The notes beneath the pieces are model-generated. The model made no database searches, was not told where the DNA came from, and saw only the letters and a list, made by a program, of their open reading frames with translations. From positions 186,001 to 250,000 of the forward strand of contig JAIPBD010000004.1 in NCBI GenBank assembly GCA_021739765.1: 64,000 nucleotides of DNA. Direction: 5' to 3'. Positions 9,787 through 19,128 of this stretch are shown here, one piece after another. A program made the translations under genes and the position numbers. Numbering within the stretch: position 1 is the stretch's first letter; each line of letters starts with the position of its first letter. This DNA comes from Melioribacteraceae bacterium (lineage in GTDB: Bacteria > Bacteroidota > Ignavibacteria > Ignavibacteriales > Melioribacteraceae).

Positions 9787-10338
9787 ATGAAAATGAATTC
9801 GTTAGGATTGATAGAAATGACCAGTATTGCAGCCGGTATGCAAGCAGCTGATATAATGTTAAAAACCTCTGATGTTGAATTGGTTTTATCGAGAACGATC
9901 TGCTCAGGTAAATATATGGTTCTAATTGGCGGTGACGTTGCTGAAGTTCAATCAGCGATTGATGCTGCGACATCTGATATAGATTTTGCCGTAATTGATA
10001 CATTTGTTATACCAAACGTTCATCCGGACATATTTCCTGCGCTTTCTGGACATTCTAATACCGACGATCTCGAAGCACTTGGAATATTGGAATCGTTTTC
10101 GGTAGCTTCATTAATTGAAGGAGCAGATGCTGCTGTAAAATCAGCGAACGTCAAAATTATTGAGATTCGTCTTGCAATGGCCTTAGGTGGCAAAGCATTC
10201 GCGACATTTACCGGTGAAGTTGCGGCTGTGACTTCAGCAATCGATTCAGGCGCGGCAAAAGTCGCTGAAAAAGGATTGCTGGTGAATAAAGTTGTAATTG
10301 CTCAACCAAGAAAAGAATTGTTATCGGAGATGATCTAA
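9787..10338 (+). CDS. pduT: PduT-like tandem-BMC shell protein
   Basis: Two BMC domains in tandem (about residues 5-85 and 95-180) make this a pseudohexameric trimer-forming shell protein of bacterial microcompartments. TICSGKYMVLIGGDV places Cys39 where PduT binds the 4Fe-4S cluster at the trimer pore, so it probably carries electrons across a shell in partnership with PduS. GGAG six bases before the ATG supports the start. No other shell protein, vertex protein or core enzyme is in the window, so the compartment must be encoded elsewhere if it exists. After the TAA the frame stays open for 14 coding-like codons to TAG. Confidence 0.9.
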   Translation: MKMNSLGLIEMTSIAAGMQAADIMLKTSDVELVLSRTICSGKYMVLIGGDVAEVQSAIDAATSDIDFAVIDTFVIPNVHPDIFPALSGHSNTDDLEALGILESFSVASLIEGADAAVKSANVKIIEIRLAMALGGKAFATFTGEVAAVTSAIDSGAAKVAEKGLLVNKVVIAQPRKELLSEMI

Positions 10339-10434
10339 AAAGAGTTTGAAGCTGAGATGGTTGCAAAAGGAGTTAAAATTTAGTCACAATTGTCGCATAA
10401 TGTATATTATGTAAACTAAGTAATTGCCTGAATA

Positions 10435-10641
10435 TTAGAACATTCCCCTAAGTTTCATATAAAAAAGAATTACCGCGATTAGTATTATCACAGCAATTAC
10501 CGGCGATTTCTTCCTGTATTTTGATTTCCGCGCATATCTGAATCCCAATTTCTTTTTTCGTTTTTCTTTCACGTCAGTTTCCGGATTGTAATATCGTGGC
10601 GTGTAATCAAATACTCTGTGATTAGGTCGTTTCATGATCAT
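10435..10641 (-). CDS. Small basic protein with C-terminal membrane anchor
   Basis: The 68-residue product has an N-terminal half rich in Lys, Arg and Tyr (about residues 1-46) and a single hydrophobic segment (about 48-62) close to the C-terminus, consistent with a tail-anchored or single-pass protein. I recognise no family. The ATG follows the TAA of the lipid kinase gene directly, so the two are coupled. Function unknown. Confidence 0.55.
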   Translation of the reverse strand: MIMKRPNHRVFDYTPRYYNPETDVKEKRKKKLGFRYARKSKYRKKSPVIAVIILIAVILFYMKLRGMF

Positions 10642-11556
10642 TTATAATGCTCCATGAAATGTTAATTTTTTGCTTAGCTGCCTAATAATGACTTGTTTAC
10701 AATTAGTACTCAAAACTTCGCCATCACAATGAATAAAAGTTGGTCGCTCTAAATTAAGTTCCAACTTAGAAAATCTGTCCAAACTTGCCTCATGGATTTT
10801 TTCGGTTTTATTTAACAATACGAGCGGTAGTTTAAGGAAGATCTTCCATTTTTTAATGGAATTTATGAATGTAACATCAAATAATCCATCATTTATCAAA
10901 CCATTTGGAGTTAAATAAAAACCTCCGCCAGCGGTTTTACCATTGCCGATAGCGATCAACAATCTTTCAGATTGCGAGATCAATTGATCATCAATTTTCC
11001 CGCTTGATTGAATATAATTATATTTAAAAACACCTTCAAATACGGAGATAATGTATGAAAATAAGCCGGAAAACAACTTTTTATTATTGTTTAGATGACT
11101 TACAAATGCGTCGAATCCCAAACCACAACTATTGGCAAACCGTTTTTTGTAGACAGTTTCATCGCCGAAATTAATAAACTCAATCTCCCCCGCGTCAGTT
11201 TGAATCAGTTTATCTGAGACAATATTTTGGATTGCTGTCTCAAATTTTCTATCTCCACCTAATGCATAAACGAAATCATTTCCGGTGCCCAACGGGAGCA
11301 AGCCTATTTTTATATTTGAGGACAATTCAACTCCATTCACAACTTCGTGCAGTGTTCCATCGCCACCACCAACCAAAATATTGTTTCCGAGTCGCGAATG
11401 TTCTAAAGCGAGATTTTGTGCATGGCCGGGATACTCTGTGAAGATTATCTCCAGTTCGATACTGGAAGAGGCAAATATTTTTTTTAACGATTCAAGATGT
11501 TTTTTATATAATCCACTACCGGCTTTAGGATTAATAATAAAAGTATATTTATTCAA
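10642..11556 (-). CDS. Diacylglycerol/lipid kinase, DagK-YegS family
   Basis: The family phosphorylates diacylglycerol or related lipids with ATP at the membrane. The N-terminal INPKAGSG and the GGGDGTLHEVVNG loop (about residues 56-75) are the family nucleotide-binding signatures, and LPLGTGNDF follows as expected. Length (304) is typical. The start is a TTG at 11556 (LNKYTFIINPKAGSG); no ATG fits between it and the upstream ftsY stop. It follows ftsY and pgsA-like genes, so a phospholipid-turnover role fits the context. Confidence 0.88.
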   Translation of the reverse strand: MNKYTFIINPKAGSGLYKKHLESLKKIFASSSIELEIIFTEYPGHAQNLALEHSRLGNNILVGGGDGTLHEVVNGVELSSNIKIGLLPLGTGNDFVYALGGDRKFETAIQNIVSDKLIQTDAGEIEFINFGDETVYKKRFANSCGLGFDAFVSHLNNNKKLFSGLFSYIISVFEGVFKYNYIQSSGKIDDQLISQSERLLIAIGNGKTAGGGFYLTPNGLINDGLFDVTFINSIKKWKIFLKLPLVLLNKTEKIHEASLDRFSKLELNLERPTFIHCDGEVLSTNCKQVIIRQLSKKLTFHGAL

Positions 11557-11585
11557 AATGGGTTAACTACTTATTAAATAAAAGG

Positions 11586-12536
11586 TTAAGCGACTTCATT
11601 AAATAATGCGTCGAGGTATTTTTGTTTATCGAAATCTTGCAAATCGTCAATTCCCTCTCCAACTCCGATATATTTTACCGGGATTTGCAGCTCATTACAG
11701 ATTTGAAATATCATTCCACCTTTAGCTGTCCCGTCCAGTTTTGTAACTATTAATCCCGTGATCTGAGAAAATTTTGAAAATTCACGTGCTTGGGTTAAGG
11801 CATTTTGCCCGGAATTACCGTCGACGACAAGATAAGCTTCATTTGGAGCATGATCCACAACTTTTTTAATTACTCTCTCAATCTTGGAAAGTTCGTGCAT
11901 CAGATCATTTTTGGTGTGCAATCTTCCCGCTGTATCGATAAAAACTACATCGGCATTCATTTTATTAGCGGCTTCCATAGTTGCAAAAGCAACCGACGAA
12001 GGATCGCTACCCATTTTCCCGGAAATAATTTCTACGCCGGCCCTTCCAGCCCATACTTCTAATTGTTCGTTAGCAGCTGCTCTAAAAGTGTCGGCTGATC
12101 CTATTATTACTTTTTTCCCGGCATTCTTAAAATTACTCGCTAATTTTCCGATTGTTGTTGTCTTCCCTGCTCCGTTGACACCGACGATTAAAATAACGTA
12201 TGGTTTATATTTTTCCATTTCATCTGCACTATTTGATCTGGAATCAGCGTTTTTGGTGAGTACTTTTCCTAATTCGTGTTTTATCAGTTTTAGGAAATTA
12301 TCTTTAGATAAATCTTTTTCTTCTTTGAGTTTAATTCTTGCCATGTCAAGAATACTCTCCGATAATTCACTTCCGATATCACTGCTGATAAGAATCGATT
12401 CAACTTCATCGAGTGTATCTTCATTAACAAGCTCGATTCCGGTAAATGCTTCATTAAGGTTGTTAATGAATTTATTTCGGGTTTTGGAGAGACCCGATCT
12501 AAGTTTTTCAAAATTTATATTACTAAAGAGAGCCAT
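11586..12536 (-). CDS. ftsY: Signal recognition particle receptor FtsY
   Basis: FtsY is the membrane-associated GTPase that docks SRP-ribosome complexes at the translocon. The N domain is about residues 1-95. The G domain shows GVNGAGKTTTIGKLA (P loop, about 119), DTFRAAANEQL, DTAGRLHTKNDLM and TKLDGTAKGG. The acidic A domain of enterobacterial FtsY is absent, as in many other phyla, giving 316 residues. The ATG lies inside the end of the pgsA-like gene (14-base overlap), showing coupling. Confidence 0.95.
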   Translation of the reverse strand: MALFSNINFEKLRSGLSKTRNKFINNLNEAFTGIELVNEDTLDEVESILISSDIGSELSESILDMARIKLKEEKDLSKDNFLKLIKHELGKVLTKNADSRSNSADEMEKYKPYVILIVGVNGAGKTTTIGKLASNFKNAGKKVIIGSADTFRAAANEQLEVWAGRAGVEIISGKMGSDPSSVAFATMEAANKMNADVVFIDTAGRLHTKNDLMHELSKIERVIKKVVDHAPNEAYLVVDGNSGQNALTQAREFSKFSQITGLIVTKLDGTAKGGMIFQICNELQIPVKYIGVGEGIDDLQDFDKQKYLDALFNEVA

Positions 12537-13098
12537 TTCTATGATACCTAACGGATTCTACACCTCGAATTGTATATCCGATCGCGGATACAACAATCAG
12601 CAATGTACTTGAATAAAGCAGTATTGAATGAAGCCATTCAATCTGTTGAACATTTAAAACCACACCGGTAAAATATGCTCCAATCACTAAAACAGTAATT
12701 TTACCTAATAAATTGGATGGTAGAACTTTTCCAATAATTTTTGTCACGATCAATCCACCCGTAAAAATATAAAGATCTCTGATGATTACGGCCCAAAAGA
12801 AAAAGTCGGGGATCGCCGAAATCATGTAAAGCTTTATTACGATCAATGCATAAGAAATTTTATCTGCCAGCGGATCTATTATTTTACCAAATTCGGTAAC
12901 CTGGTTTAATTTACGGGCAAAATAGCCATCAAGCATATCTGTAGCGGCAGAGAGCATCATTAATCCAAATGCATACAATCTGTAGACGTAATCAGTTTCA
13001 ATTTCGTCAAGAATCGATAAAATCGGAAGCAATATAATAAAACGGGACAAACTCAGGTAGTTCGAGACCGTATTAAACTCTTTCCATGTTATTTTCAT
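12523..13098 (-). CDS. CDP-alcohol phosphatidyltransferase (PgsA-like)
   Basis: The signature D-x2-DG-x2-AR-x8-G-x3-D-x3-D is intact in DMLDGYFARKLNQVTEFGKIIDPLADK-type sequence (about residues 59-81, written here in motif form: DG, AR, G, D, D). Several hydrophobic helices follow, as in this integral-membrane family. It most likely makes phosphatidylglycerol phosphate from CDP-diacylglycerol, but other alcohol acceptors cannot be excluded. Its ATG overlaps the TGA of the subtilase (ATGA), and its end overlaps ftsY, so three unrelated functions share one coupled transcript. Confidence 0.85.
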   Translation of the reverse strand: MKITWKEFNTVSNYLSLSRFIILLPILSILDEIETDYVYRLYAFGLMMLSAATDMLDGYFARKLNQVTEFGKIIDPLADKISYALIVIKLYMISAIPDFFFWAVIIRDLYIFTGGLIVTKIIGKVLPSNLLGKITVLVIGAYFTGVVLNVQQIEWLHSILLYSSTLLIVVSAIGYTIRGVESVRYHRNGSL

Positions 13099-16000
13099 CT
13101 TACCACCGCAAATTTACCGGTTTTAACTTCTGTTTCATTTCCCATATCATCAAATAAAATTGCTCTGTAAATATAAATACCGGAATTGATTGTTTCGCCT
13201 GAATCGTCTTTCAAATCCCAAGAAACTCCGCCGTTATTATCATCTTCGATGATCGTAATGATTTTAGAACCACTCAGACTATAGATCGAAATTTCCGTGT
13301 TTACTACCAAATTAGCAAATGTAATTCCAACATTATTTGAATTTGTCCTAAAAGGATTGGGGAAAACATACATTTCCGAAAGATTTGTTTTCTGCGAACT
13401 TAAATTGATAACACTTCCTGCTCCCTCTTTCAGTTTGACAGAATTAGTATTTACTGATGAATAAATGTCACTTAACTGAAGAGAATATTCAATTCCTACC
13501 GCATTAATTGGATGTTTGGTGGAGAGCCGAAACTGAGTTGGGTCGTTTGTATTTGAAATTTTTTCAATTTGATTTGATGGAGTGAATGAAAAATCGGATG
13601 GATCGATGCTTGAAAAATCAAGCTCAAGATTAAAATTCAGTTGAACTGTATTAGAATTCAATATTTTGAAAGAAGTGATGTATAATTCTTCCACTTCCGG
13701 ATTGCTCGAATACGGAAAAAGAAACGTGCTATCCGCAATGGGTGAATTATAATAATCTCTAAGATTTTTGATTGAGATTGAATTTTGTCCGTTAGAAAAG
13801 TCGCTCTCAAATTGAACTAAAATTGTATTTTGGTTCAATTGAGCAATCGAACTAAAATTCGAGCTCCCATTTAGGAAAAATGAGTTTTTTGTAATCATAT
13901 CCTTATCCACTCTTCCATCAAACTGAATTTGGAGCGAAGTCGAAGTTTTAGCATCAACGGACACAAATTTCACCGGATGATGCGTATAGACTTCACTCGA
14001 GTTTGCTAACCCCAGCGAATTTATAATTGCGTCAGAATTCGATACTGTATACATATAACGTGTAGAAATTTCCAAACCGGTGTCAATTAGCACATTCTCA
14101 AACCCGGAATAGACTACATTAAAAGTAAGACTATCATCTGATCTAAAAACGAAGCTTTTATCAGAACCGGAAATTTTCCATTCTAATCGCACTTTATCAT
14201 TAGAAATTGAGTAAATGTCGGTTATCTCCATCAGATTATTAGCCGCTGATCCGAATTCAAGTAAGGACGAAAATTCATTGCCCGGAAGGATCACATCTAA
14301 AATTCCATTCATGTTTAGGTCACCGGTGTAAATTTCCGCGAAAGATGATTTATTTTCGAGATTACCTGAATTTGAATAATATATTGGAAAGGTTTTATCA
14401 TCTTCATGACGAAAAATGTAAGTATATGGAAAAATATTAATTATTAAATCATCACTTTTATCGTTATTTAAATCCGCTAACTTTATACTGGCTTCCGACT
14501 TATTAAATAGAAATGAATTAAATGCGGCTTCACTTGAAGCGAAATTCAAATTTGCAATTGTGTTTATTTTGTTCTGGAGTAAATTAAATACCAACACTTT
14601 ATAATACGGAGCAATGTGTAAATAATCGGAAGAATTTAAGATTATGGCGAGATCAGTTTTGTTATCACCATCAAAATCCCCGGCCGTTAAAGCACCTTCA
14701 GAAAATAAATAACCTGTTTCTATTGAATAAGAATTGCTGTACGAATTAGGAGCATCAATCGAATATCCAAGAATATCACCTTCGCTATCAACAATAATAA
14801 TTTCCATGCTCCCGTTATTGTCCAAATCACCGATTACCACATTTGCCGAATTAAACGTGTTTAAGTTAATTGACCGGTTCATAATCCGGCGAGGTGAAAA
14901 ATTTACCAAAGTCGCCTCCTCCGTAAGAATCATTTCAGAGGAAGATAATTCGTAAATAGTTAGAGTTGAGTCGCTGCTCACAACAATTATTTCAATTTTA
15001 CTGTCATTATCTAAATCCTGAACCAACACCGGCCAAAAATCACCTGATTCATCCTTCACTAAATTTTGAAATACATCAGTAGAATTTTCATTTATTTGAT
15101 CGATATAACCATTACGAGCAAAAAGAGAAACCAATTCATTGTGATTATCATTGTTGAAATCGCCGAAAGCCTTTACAATTCTGTTCTCGATTTGATCGAT
15201 AAAAATGAACTCTTCATTTATATATTTGTAGAATTTGGAATAATTCCCGTCATCATCGTTTGAATTAATGATTATTTCTGAAGGAACTCCATCATTGTAG
15301 AAATCAATCGGCTCACCAAAAGGGCGTCCGTGTGATATTTGGGTAATTGTATTATGATCGGATGGTAAAATTTTATTTTGTGTTGTTACTAAAATATTCT
15401 CACCATTATTATCGATTTTATTCTCTAATCCGCTGCTGTTCGTAAGCATGAAATAAACTTCATATTGAGTCTGATATTCTAAATTACGGATCAATTTATG
15501 ATGAGTATTTTTTACAAAAGAGATGTTATTTTGCGCGTCATCCATTTGATGAATTGTAAAATTATCCGTGCTCCCGGATTTTCTAATGTAAATGTCGACA
15601 AGTGTAGGATCATCTGATTCTAATGCGGCGATAATTGAAGGCTGATTTTCCGAATATGCAGATTCAACGGTTAAATAATTTATTTTTGGTTCCGATCGGT
15701 CAACAATAAAGTTAACACGTTCCTCAATCACAGAATTATTGGTCAAGGTTACTTTAATTCTTGCGGTATAAGTAGTGTCAATTAAATTACTTAAATCAAG
15801 TGAATAAACCAGTTCATTAAAAATTTGTTTATCCGAATTATAGATTACAGTCCAATCGAGCGGTGATATGCCTTTGCCAATTTCAATACCAAAACTTGCA
15901 AAATTTGGATGCAGAACAGAAAGATTAAAATCGATATCAGAATTTGAAAAGCCAGAACCTTGTAAAGGCGAAATAAATGAAACTTCTCCTCGCGTGCCGC

Positions 16001-17312
16001 TCAAAGCACTTTTTACAGCTTTACCGGCGTTCAATCTACCAGAACCGGTTTTTCCATCCCAATTTGGTGTCTGAATATCATCCGAAGTAGATTTGAGAAT
16101 AGTTTTTATATCGTTGAATGAAAAGTCATTTATGGATAATAAAAGTCCGATCGTTCCACTCACATGCGGAGCTGAAGCTGAGGTTCCACTTGCGGAAGCA
16201 TAATTTCCGTTAAATTCTGTCGAAATAATATCGGTTCCCGGAGCTACTAAGTCCACCGTGCTCCCAAATGTTGAACTTGATGACAAATTATCGGATTTAT
16301 TCGAATTACCGACGCTGATAACGTCATTAAAACCCGAGGGATAATGCTCTTCATCTGTTCCCGAATTTCCGGCACTACCGACGAAAATAATTCCATTAGC
16401 CGACGCATATTTGATAATATCCCTAAGTACTTTGGAGTAAATTTTATCTCCAAAACTCATATTAATAACTTTCACGCCCGAATTCATCGCGTACAATATT
16501 GCAGAAACTACATCATCTTCTTCCCCATATCCGTCGGGATCAAACGCGCGTAGTGGAAGAATTTTACAATTCGGAGCTATTCCTGCTATTCCAATTATAT
16601 TATCTGATTGAGCCCCTATAATACCACTTACAAATGTACCGTGACCATTTTCATCTGTTGGGTCATTATCCCAATTAAAATAGTCACCGGATTGATTTTG
16701 GAGGCTTGCGCCGGATTTATCAACAAAATCAAATCCGGATATGTCATCGATAAATCCATTGGAATCGTTATCCTTTCCGTCTAAATCCGAAAGATCAATT
16801 CGTCCATTTTTATTTAAATCTTCGGCCGGATTAATGTAAATCTGATTTAACAGATCAGGATGTAATAAATCTATTCCGGTATCGATGACGCCAATTGTGA
16901 TTGTAGAGTCTCCCGTAGTGTGCTCCCATGCTCCGGTTATATCTATTTTTTCTAATGACCATTGTTGTGAATACAAGCTGTCATTTGGAGTAGAATCTAT
17001 CCGGTATGTATAATTTGGCTGAATATATTCAATTCGAGAATCTTTCATAAGAGTATTATAAAGTGAGAGTGAATCTATCACCCCTTCGAATTGGATAAAG
17101 AACAAATTGGCAGTATAACTTTTGTTTAACTGAACAAGGTTAAAGTCTTTTATTAGAACGACTTGATTGCTTTTAGAAATGGAATGATTCTGATTATAAA
17201 GATCTCGAATTGAGGTAGAATTAACGTATCCATGCGTTCTGACGAAAAAAGCTGATTGAGATAGAATTGGAAATGATAATAAAAAAATGAAGATTATTAT
17301 CTTTTTAATCAT
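13095..17312 (-). CDS. Large secreted subtilisin-like protease with C-terminal sorting domain
   Basis: This 1405-residue exoprotein begins with a signal peptide (KKIIIFIFLLSFPILSQS) and a propeptide. An S8 catalytic domain follows, with Asp in IGVIDTGID, His in NGHGTFVSG and Ser in SGTSASAPHVSG. The catalytic domain contains a calcium-site-like insert (NKNGRIDLSDLDGKDNDSNG). The middle holds FG-GAP/VCBS-like repeats with DLDNNG and DFDGDN motifs, then fibronectin-like modules. The last 85 residues (FPNPF, then GSKI, then SGIYIYR) match type IX secretion sorting domains. ATG 17312 overlaps the purF stop by eight bases and fits the signal peptide; the open frame extends to 17396 inside purF. 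Confidence 0.88.
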   Translation of the reverse strand: MIKKIIIFIFLLSFPILSQSAFFVRTHGYVNSTSIRDLYNQNHSISKSNQVVLIKDFNLVQLNKSYTANLFFIQFEGVIDSLSLYNTLMKDSRIEYIQPNYTYRIDSTPNDSLYSQQWSLEKIDITGAWEHTTGDSTITIGVIDTGIDLLHPDLLNQIYINPAEDLNKNGRIDLSDLDGKDNDSNGFIDDISGFDFVDKSGASLQNQSGDYFNWDNDPTDENGHGTFVSGIIGAQSDNIIGIAGIAPNCKILPLRAFDPDGYGEEDDVVSAILYAMNSGVKVINMSFGDKIYSKVLRDIIKYASANGIIFVGSAGNSGTDEEHYPSGFNDVISVGNSNKSDNLSSSSTFGSTVDLVAPGTDIISTEFNGNYASASGTSASAPHVSGTIGLLLSINDFSFNDIKTILKSTSDDIQTPNWDGKTGSGRLNAGKAVKSALSGTRGEVSFISPLQGSGFSNSDIDFNLSVLHPNFASFGIEIGKGISPLDWTVIYNSDKQIFNELVYSLDLSNLIDTTYTARIKVTLTNNSVIEERVNFIVDRSEPKINYLTVESAYSENQPSIIAALESDDPTLVDIYIRKSGSTDNFTIHQMDDAQNNISFVKNTHHKLIRNLEYQTQYEVYFMLTNSSGLENKIDNNGENILVTTQNKILPSDHNTITQISHGRPFGEPIDFYNDGVPSEIIINSNDDDGNYSKFYKYINEEFIFIDQIENRIVKAFGDFNNDNHNELVSLFARNGYIDQINENSTDVFQNLVKDESGDFWPVLVQDLDNDSKIEIIVVSSDSTLTIYELSSSEMILTEEATLVNFSPRRIMNRSINLNTFNSANVVIGDLDNNGSMEIIIVDSEGDILGYSIDAPNSYSNSYSIETGYLFSEGALTAGDFDGDNKTDLAIILNSSDYLHIAPYYKVLVFNLLQNKINTIANLNFASSEAAFNSFLFNKSEASIKLADLNNDKSDDLIINIFPYTYIFRHEDDKTFPIYYSNSGNLENKSSFAEIYTGDLNMNGILDVILPGNEFSSLLEFGSAANNLMEITDIYSISNDKVRLEWKISGSDKSFVFRSDDSLTFNVVYSGFENVLIDTGLEISTRYMYTVSNSDAIINSLGLANSSEVYTHHPVKFVSVDAKTSTSLQIQFDGRVDKDMITKNSFFLNGSSNFSSIAQLNQNTILVQFESDFSNGQNSISIKNLRDYYNSPIADSTFLFPYSSNPEVEELYITSFKILNSNTVQLNFNLELDFSSIDPSDFSFTPSNQIEKISNTNDPTQFRLSTKHPINAVGIEYSLQLSDIYSSVNTNSVKLKEGAGSVINLSSQKTNLSEMYVFPNPFRTNSNNVGITFANLVVNTEISIYSLSGSKIITIIEDDNNGGVSWDLKDDSGETINSGIYIYRAILFDDMGNETEVKTGKFAVVR

Positions 17313-18786
17313 CAAGTTCTTCTTTATTGTAAGCTGTATGAATAGGTATCGGATATTTTCCTGTAAAACAAGCAGTACAAAAATGCTCCCGATCATGATC
17401 GATCATAGCTGAAAGTAATTCATCTTCCGTCATATACCTAAGTGAATCAACACCAAGGAAACTTTCAATTTCGCCAATATTATTCCCGAACCTGTTTGCA
17501 ATCAATTCTTCTTTTGAAGGGAAATCCATTCCATAATGGCATGGATTTAAAATTGGAGGTGAAGAAATCCGGATATGAATTGACTTGGGATTGGCTTCTT
17601 TCAATAACTTAACCAGCTGCCGGGACGTCGTGCCGCGTACAATCGAGTCATCAACTAATACAACGGTTCTGTTTTCAAGTACTCCACGAACGATATTAAA
17701 TTTAATTCTAACTCCGATATCCCGTTTGGTTTGACCGGGTAAAATAAAAGTTCTTCCCACATAATGACTACGAATCAGCCCGATTTCAAATCTTGAATCA
17801 ATTCCCATCTTGATAAGTTGATTTTGATAACCCAAAGCGGCGGTATTGGAGGAATCGGGAACGCTGATAACAACAACTTTTTTACCGTCCGGATCTTCAA
17901 CCGGATGATGCTCCGCTAGTACTTTCCCTAATTTTCGTCTAATTTTATCAACATTTGACCCGAATATCCTGCTATCAGGTCTTGAAAAATAAATAAACTC
18001 AAAAACGCAATGTTTTGAAGGTGAATTGTTTTCATGGATTCGGTAGCTTTTTATATCACCCGTAGTTATCGTATTTTGGTCTAAAACAACTAATTCGCCC
18101 GGTTCAACCTCTCTAATTTCTTTAGCCAGATTAATATCCAGTGCGCATGTTTCTGATGTAGCAATAAAAGAACCGTTTAATTTTCCTAATGTAAGAGGCC
18201 GAAATCCGTGGGGATCACGAGCTGCAATAATTTTGTCGTCAGTCATGATGATCAAACTGTAAGAACCTTCGATCTTTTTAAGCGCGTCCCTAACTTGATC
18301 AACATGATTATCAAGTTTACTCTTTGCTATGAGATGAAGAATAACTTCTGTATCGCTCGTAGTCTGAAATATGCTTCCTTCTTCGATCAAATCCTTTCGA
18401 ATAGCACGGGCGTTTGTCAAATTGCCATTATGGGCGATCGCAAGATTCCCCATTCTGTAATTTACGGTGAAGGGTTGAATGTTTTTTCTTGCATCGGAAG
18501 AACCGGCGGTTGAATATCGATTATGCCCGACTGCCATAGTTCCAGTCAGTTTATCCGAAAATATATCTTTTTGAGCGAAAATGTCAGAGACCAATCCAAA
18601 CGACTTATAACGTTTAAAGATGGTTTTACCTTTTTCATTTTTATCGCAAGATATTATACCGGCGGCTTCTTGTCCCCTATGCTGCAGTGCATGAAGCGCG
18701 TAATAAGTAGGTAAAGAAGCGTTATCATGGCCTATTATCCCAAAAACACCACAATTACAAGTAGGTTTATCTGTAAAATTGTTCAT
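17305..18786 (-). CDS. purF: Amidophosphoribosyltransferase
   Basis: PurF makes 5-phosphoribosylamine from PRPP and glutamine, the first committed step of purine synthesis. CGVFGI places the N-terminal nucleophile at Cys12 after a short propeptide, as in the Bacillus-type enzyme. The PRTase signature VVLVDDSIVRGTTSRQL is intact, and the C-terminus has cysteines in CHYGMDFPS and FCTACF consistent with the Fe-S-containing class. Length 493 is normal. It is the first gene of the minus-strand run that continues into the subtilase. Confidence 0.95.
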   Translation of the reverse strand: MNNFTDKPTCNCGVFGIIGHDNASLPTYYALHALQHRGQEAAGIISCDKNEKGKTIFKRYKSFGLVSDIFAQKDIFSDKLTGTMAVGHNRYSTAGSSDARKNIQPFTVNYRMGNLAIAHNGNLTNARAIRKDLIEEGSIFQTTSDTEVILHLIAKSKLDNHVDQVRDALKKIEGSYSLIIMTDDKIIAARDPHGFRPLTLGKLNGSFIATSETCALDINLAKEIREVEPGELVVLDQNTITTGDIKSYRIHENNSPSKHCVFEFIYFSRPDSRIFGSNVDKIRRKLGKVLAEHHPVEDPDGKKVVVISVPDSSNTAALGYQNQLIKMGIDSRFEIGLIRSHYVGRTFILPGQTKRDIGVRIKFNIVRGVLENRTVVLVDDSIVRGTTSRQLVKLLKEANPKSIHIRISSPPILNPCHYGMDFPSKEELIANRFGNNIGEIESFLGVDSLRYMTEDELLSAMIDHDREHFCTACFTGKYPIPIHTAYNKEELDD

Positions 18787-18950
18787 TATTCGATTGTATT
18801 ATTTAAAGGAAAATTGAAATAAGATATGGAATGCAAAATAGTAATTTCTGGGTGATAATCTCTTAAAAAATTGGGAAGTCGGTATGATACATTTGTAAAT
18901 AAATGTCACGAATACGAGCGGTTTTAAAGTTGTTTCTAACTTTGAGCCAT

Positions 18951-18978
18951 AAAAAAGCCGAATCTAATGATTCGGCTT
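18951..18978 (-). terminator. Stranded terminator of the original tRNA-Pro gene
   Basis: On the minus strand AAGCCGAATC and GATTCGGCTT form a perfect ten-pair stem with an ATTA loop, followed by a T run. It lies 26 bases beyond the 3' end of the tRNA-Pro copy at the left junction, so before island insertion it would have ended the tRNA-Pro transcript. Confidence 0.75.
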
Positions 18979-19003
18979 ACCTGTTGTAAACATTTAGTTT
19001 ACA

Positions 19004-19052
19004 GAGTCGGAACGACAGGATTTGAACCTGCGACCACTTGACCCCCAGTCAA
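19004..19052. repeat. Left attachment-site repeat (3' half of tRNA-Pro)
   Basis: This 49-base stretch is identical to 47502-47550. It covers the tRNA-Pro gene from the anticodon stem to the 3' end plus a few flanking bases. The sequence beyond 19052 does not continue as a tRNA, so it is an attachment-site duplicate rather than a gene. Confidence 0.92.
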
Positions 19053-19105
19053 ACTTAATTGCCCCATATCTTTTGTTTTTGGACTATAAACGAATATTTT
19101 TTGAT

Positions 19106-19128
19106 AATGTGCCTATTGATGTGCTTAT
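19106..19128 (+). repeat. Candidate integrase arm-type repeat pair, left end
   Basis: Two direct copies of ATGTGCYTA (ATGTGCCTA, then ATGTGCTTAT) lie four bases apart, 54 bases inside the left repeat. The same pair in the same orientation occurs at 47371-47392 near the right end. Matching repeats inside both ends of a tyrosine-integrase element are what arm-type binding sites look like. Confidence 0.55.

Noticed and set aside
8456-10338. A complete bacterial microcompartment locus
   Set aside because: Only PduS and PduT are present. No hexameric or pentameric shell gene, signature enzyme or aldehyde dehydrogenase occurs in the window.
11884-12612. 242-codon open frame on the plus strand inside ftsY
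   Set aside because: It is antisense to a well-conserved ftsY, rich in Ser/Leu/Ile as expected for a shadow frame, and has no recognisable domain.
13095-17396. Upstream start at 17396 for the large subtilase
   Set aside because: It would place the signal peptide 28 residues inside and overlap purF by 92 bases; ATG 17312 gives a proper signal peptide and an eight-base overlap.
19004-19052. A second tRNA-Pro gene at the left junction
   Set aside because: Only the 3' half from the anticodon stem is present; the sequence beyond it has no D arm or acceptor 5' strand. It is an attachment-site duplicate.
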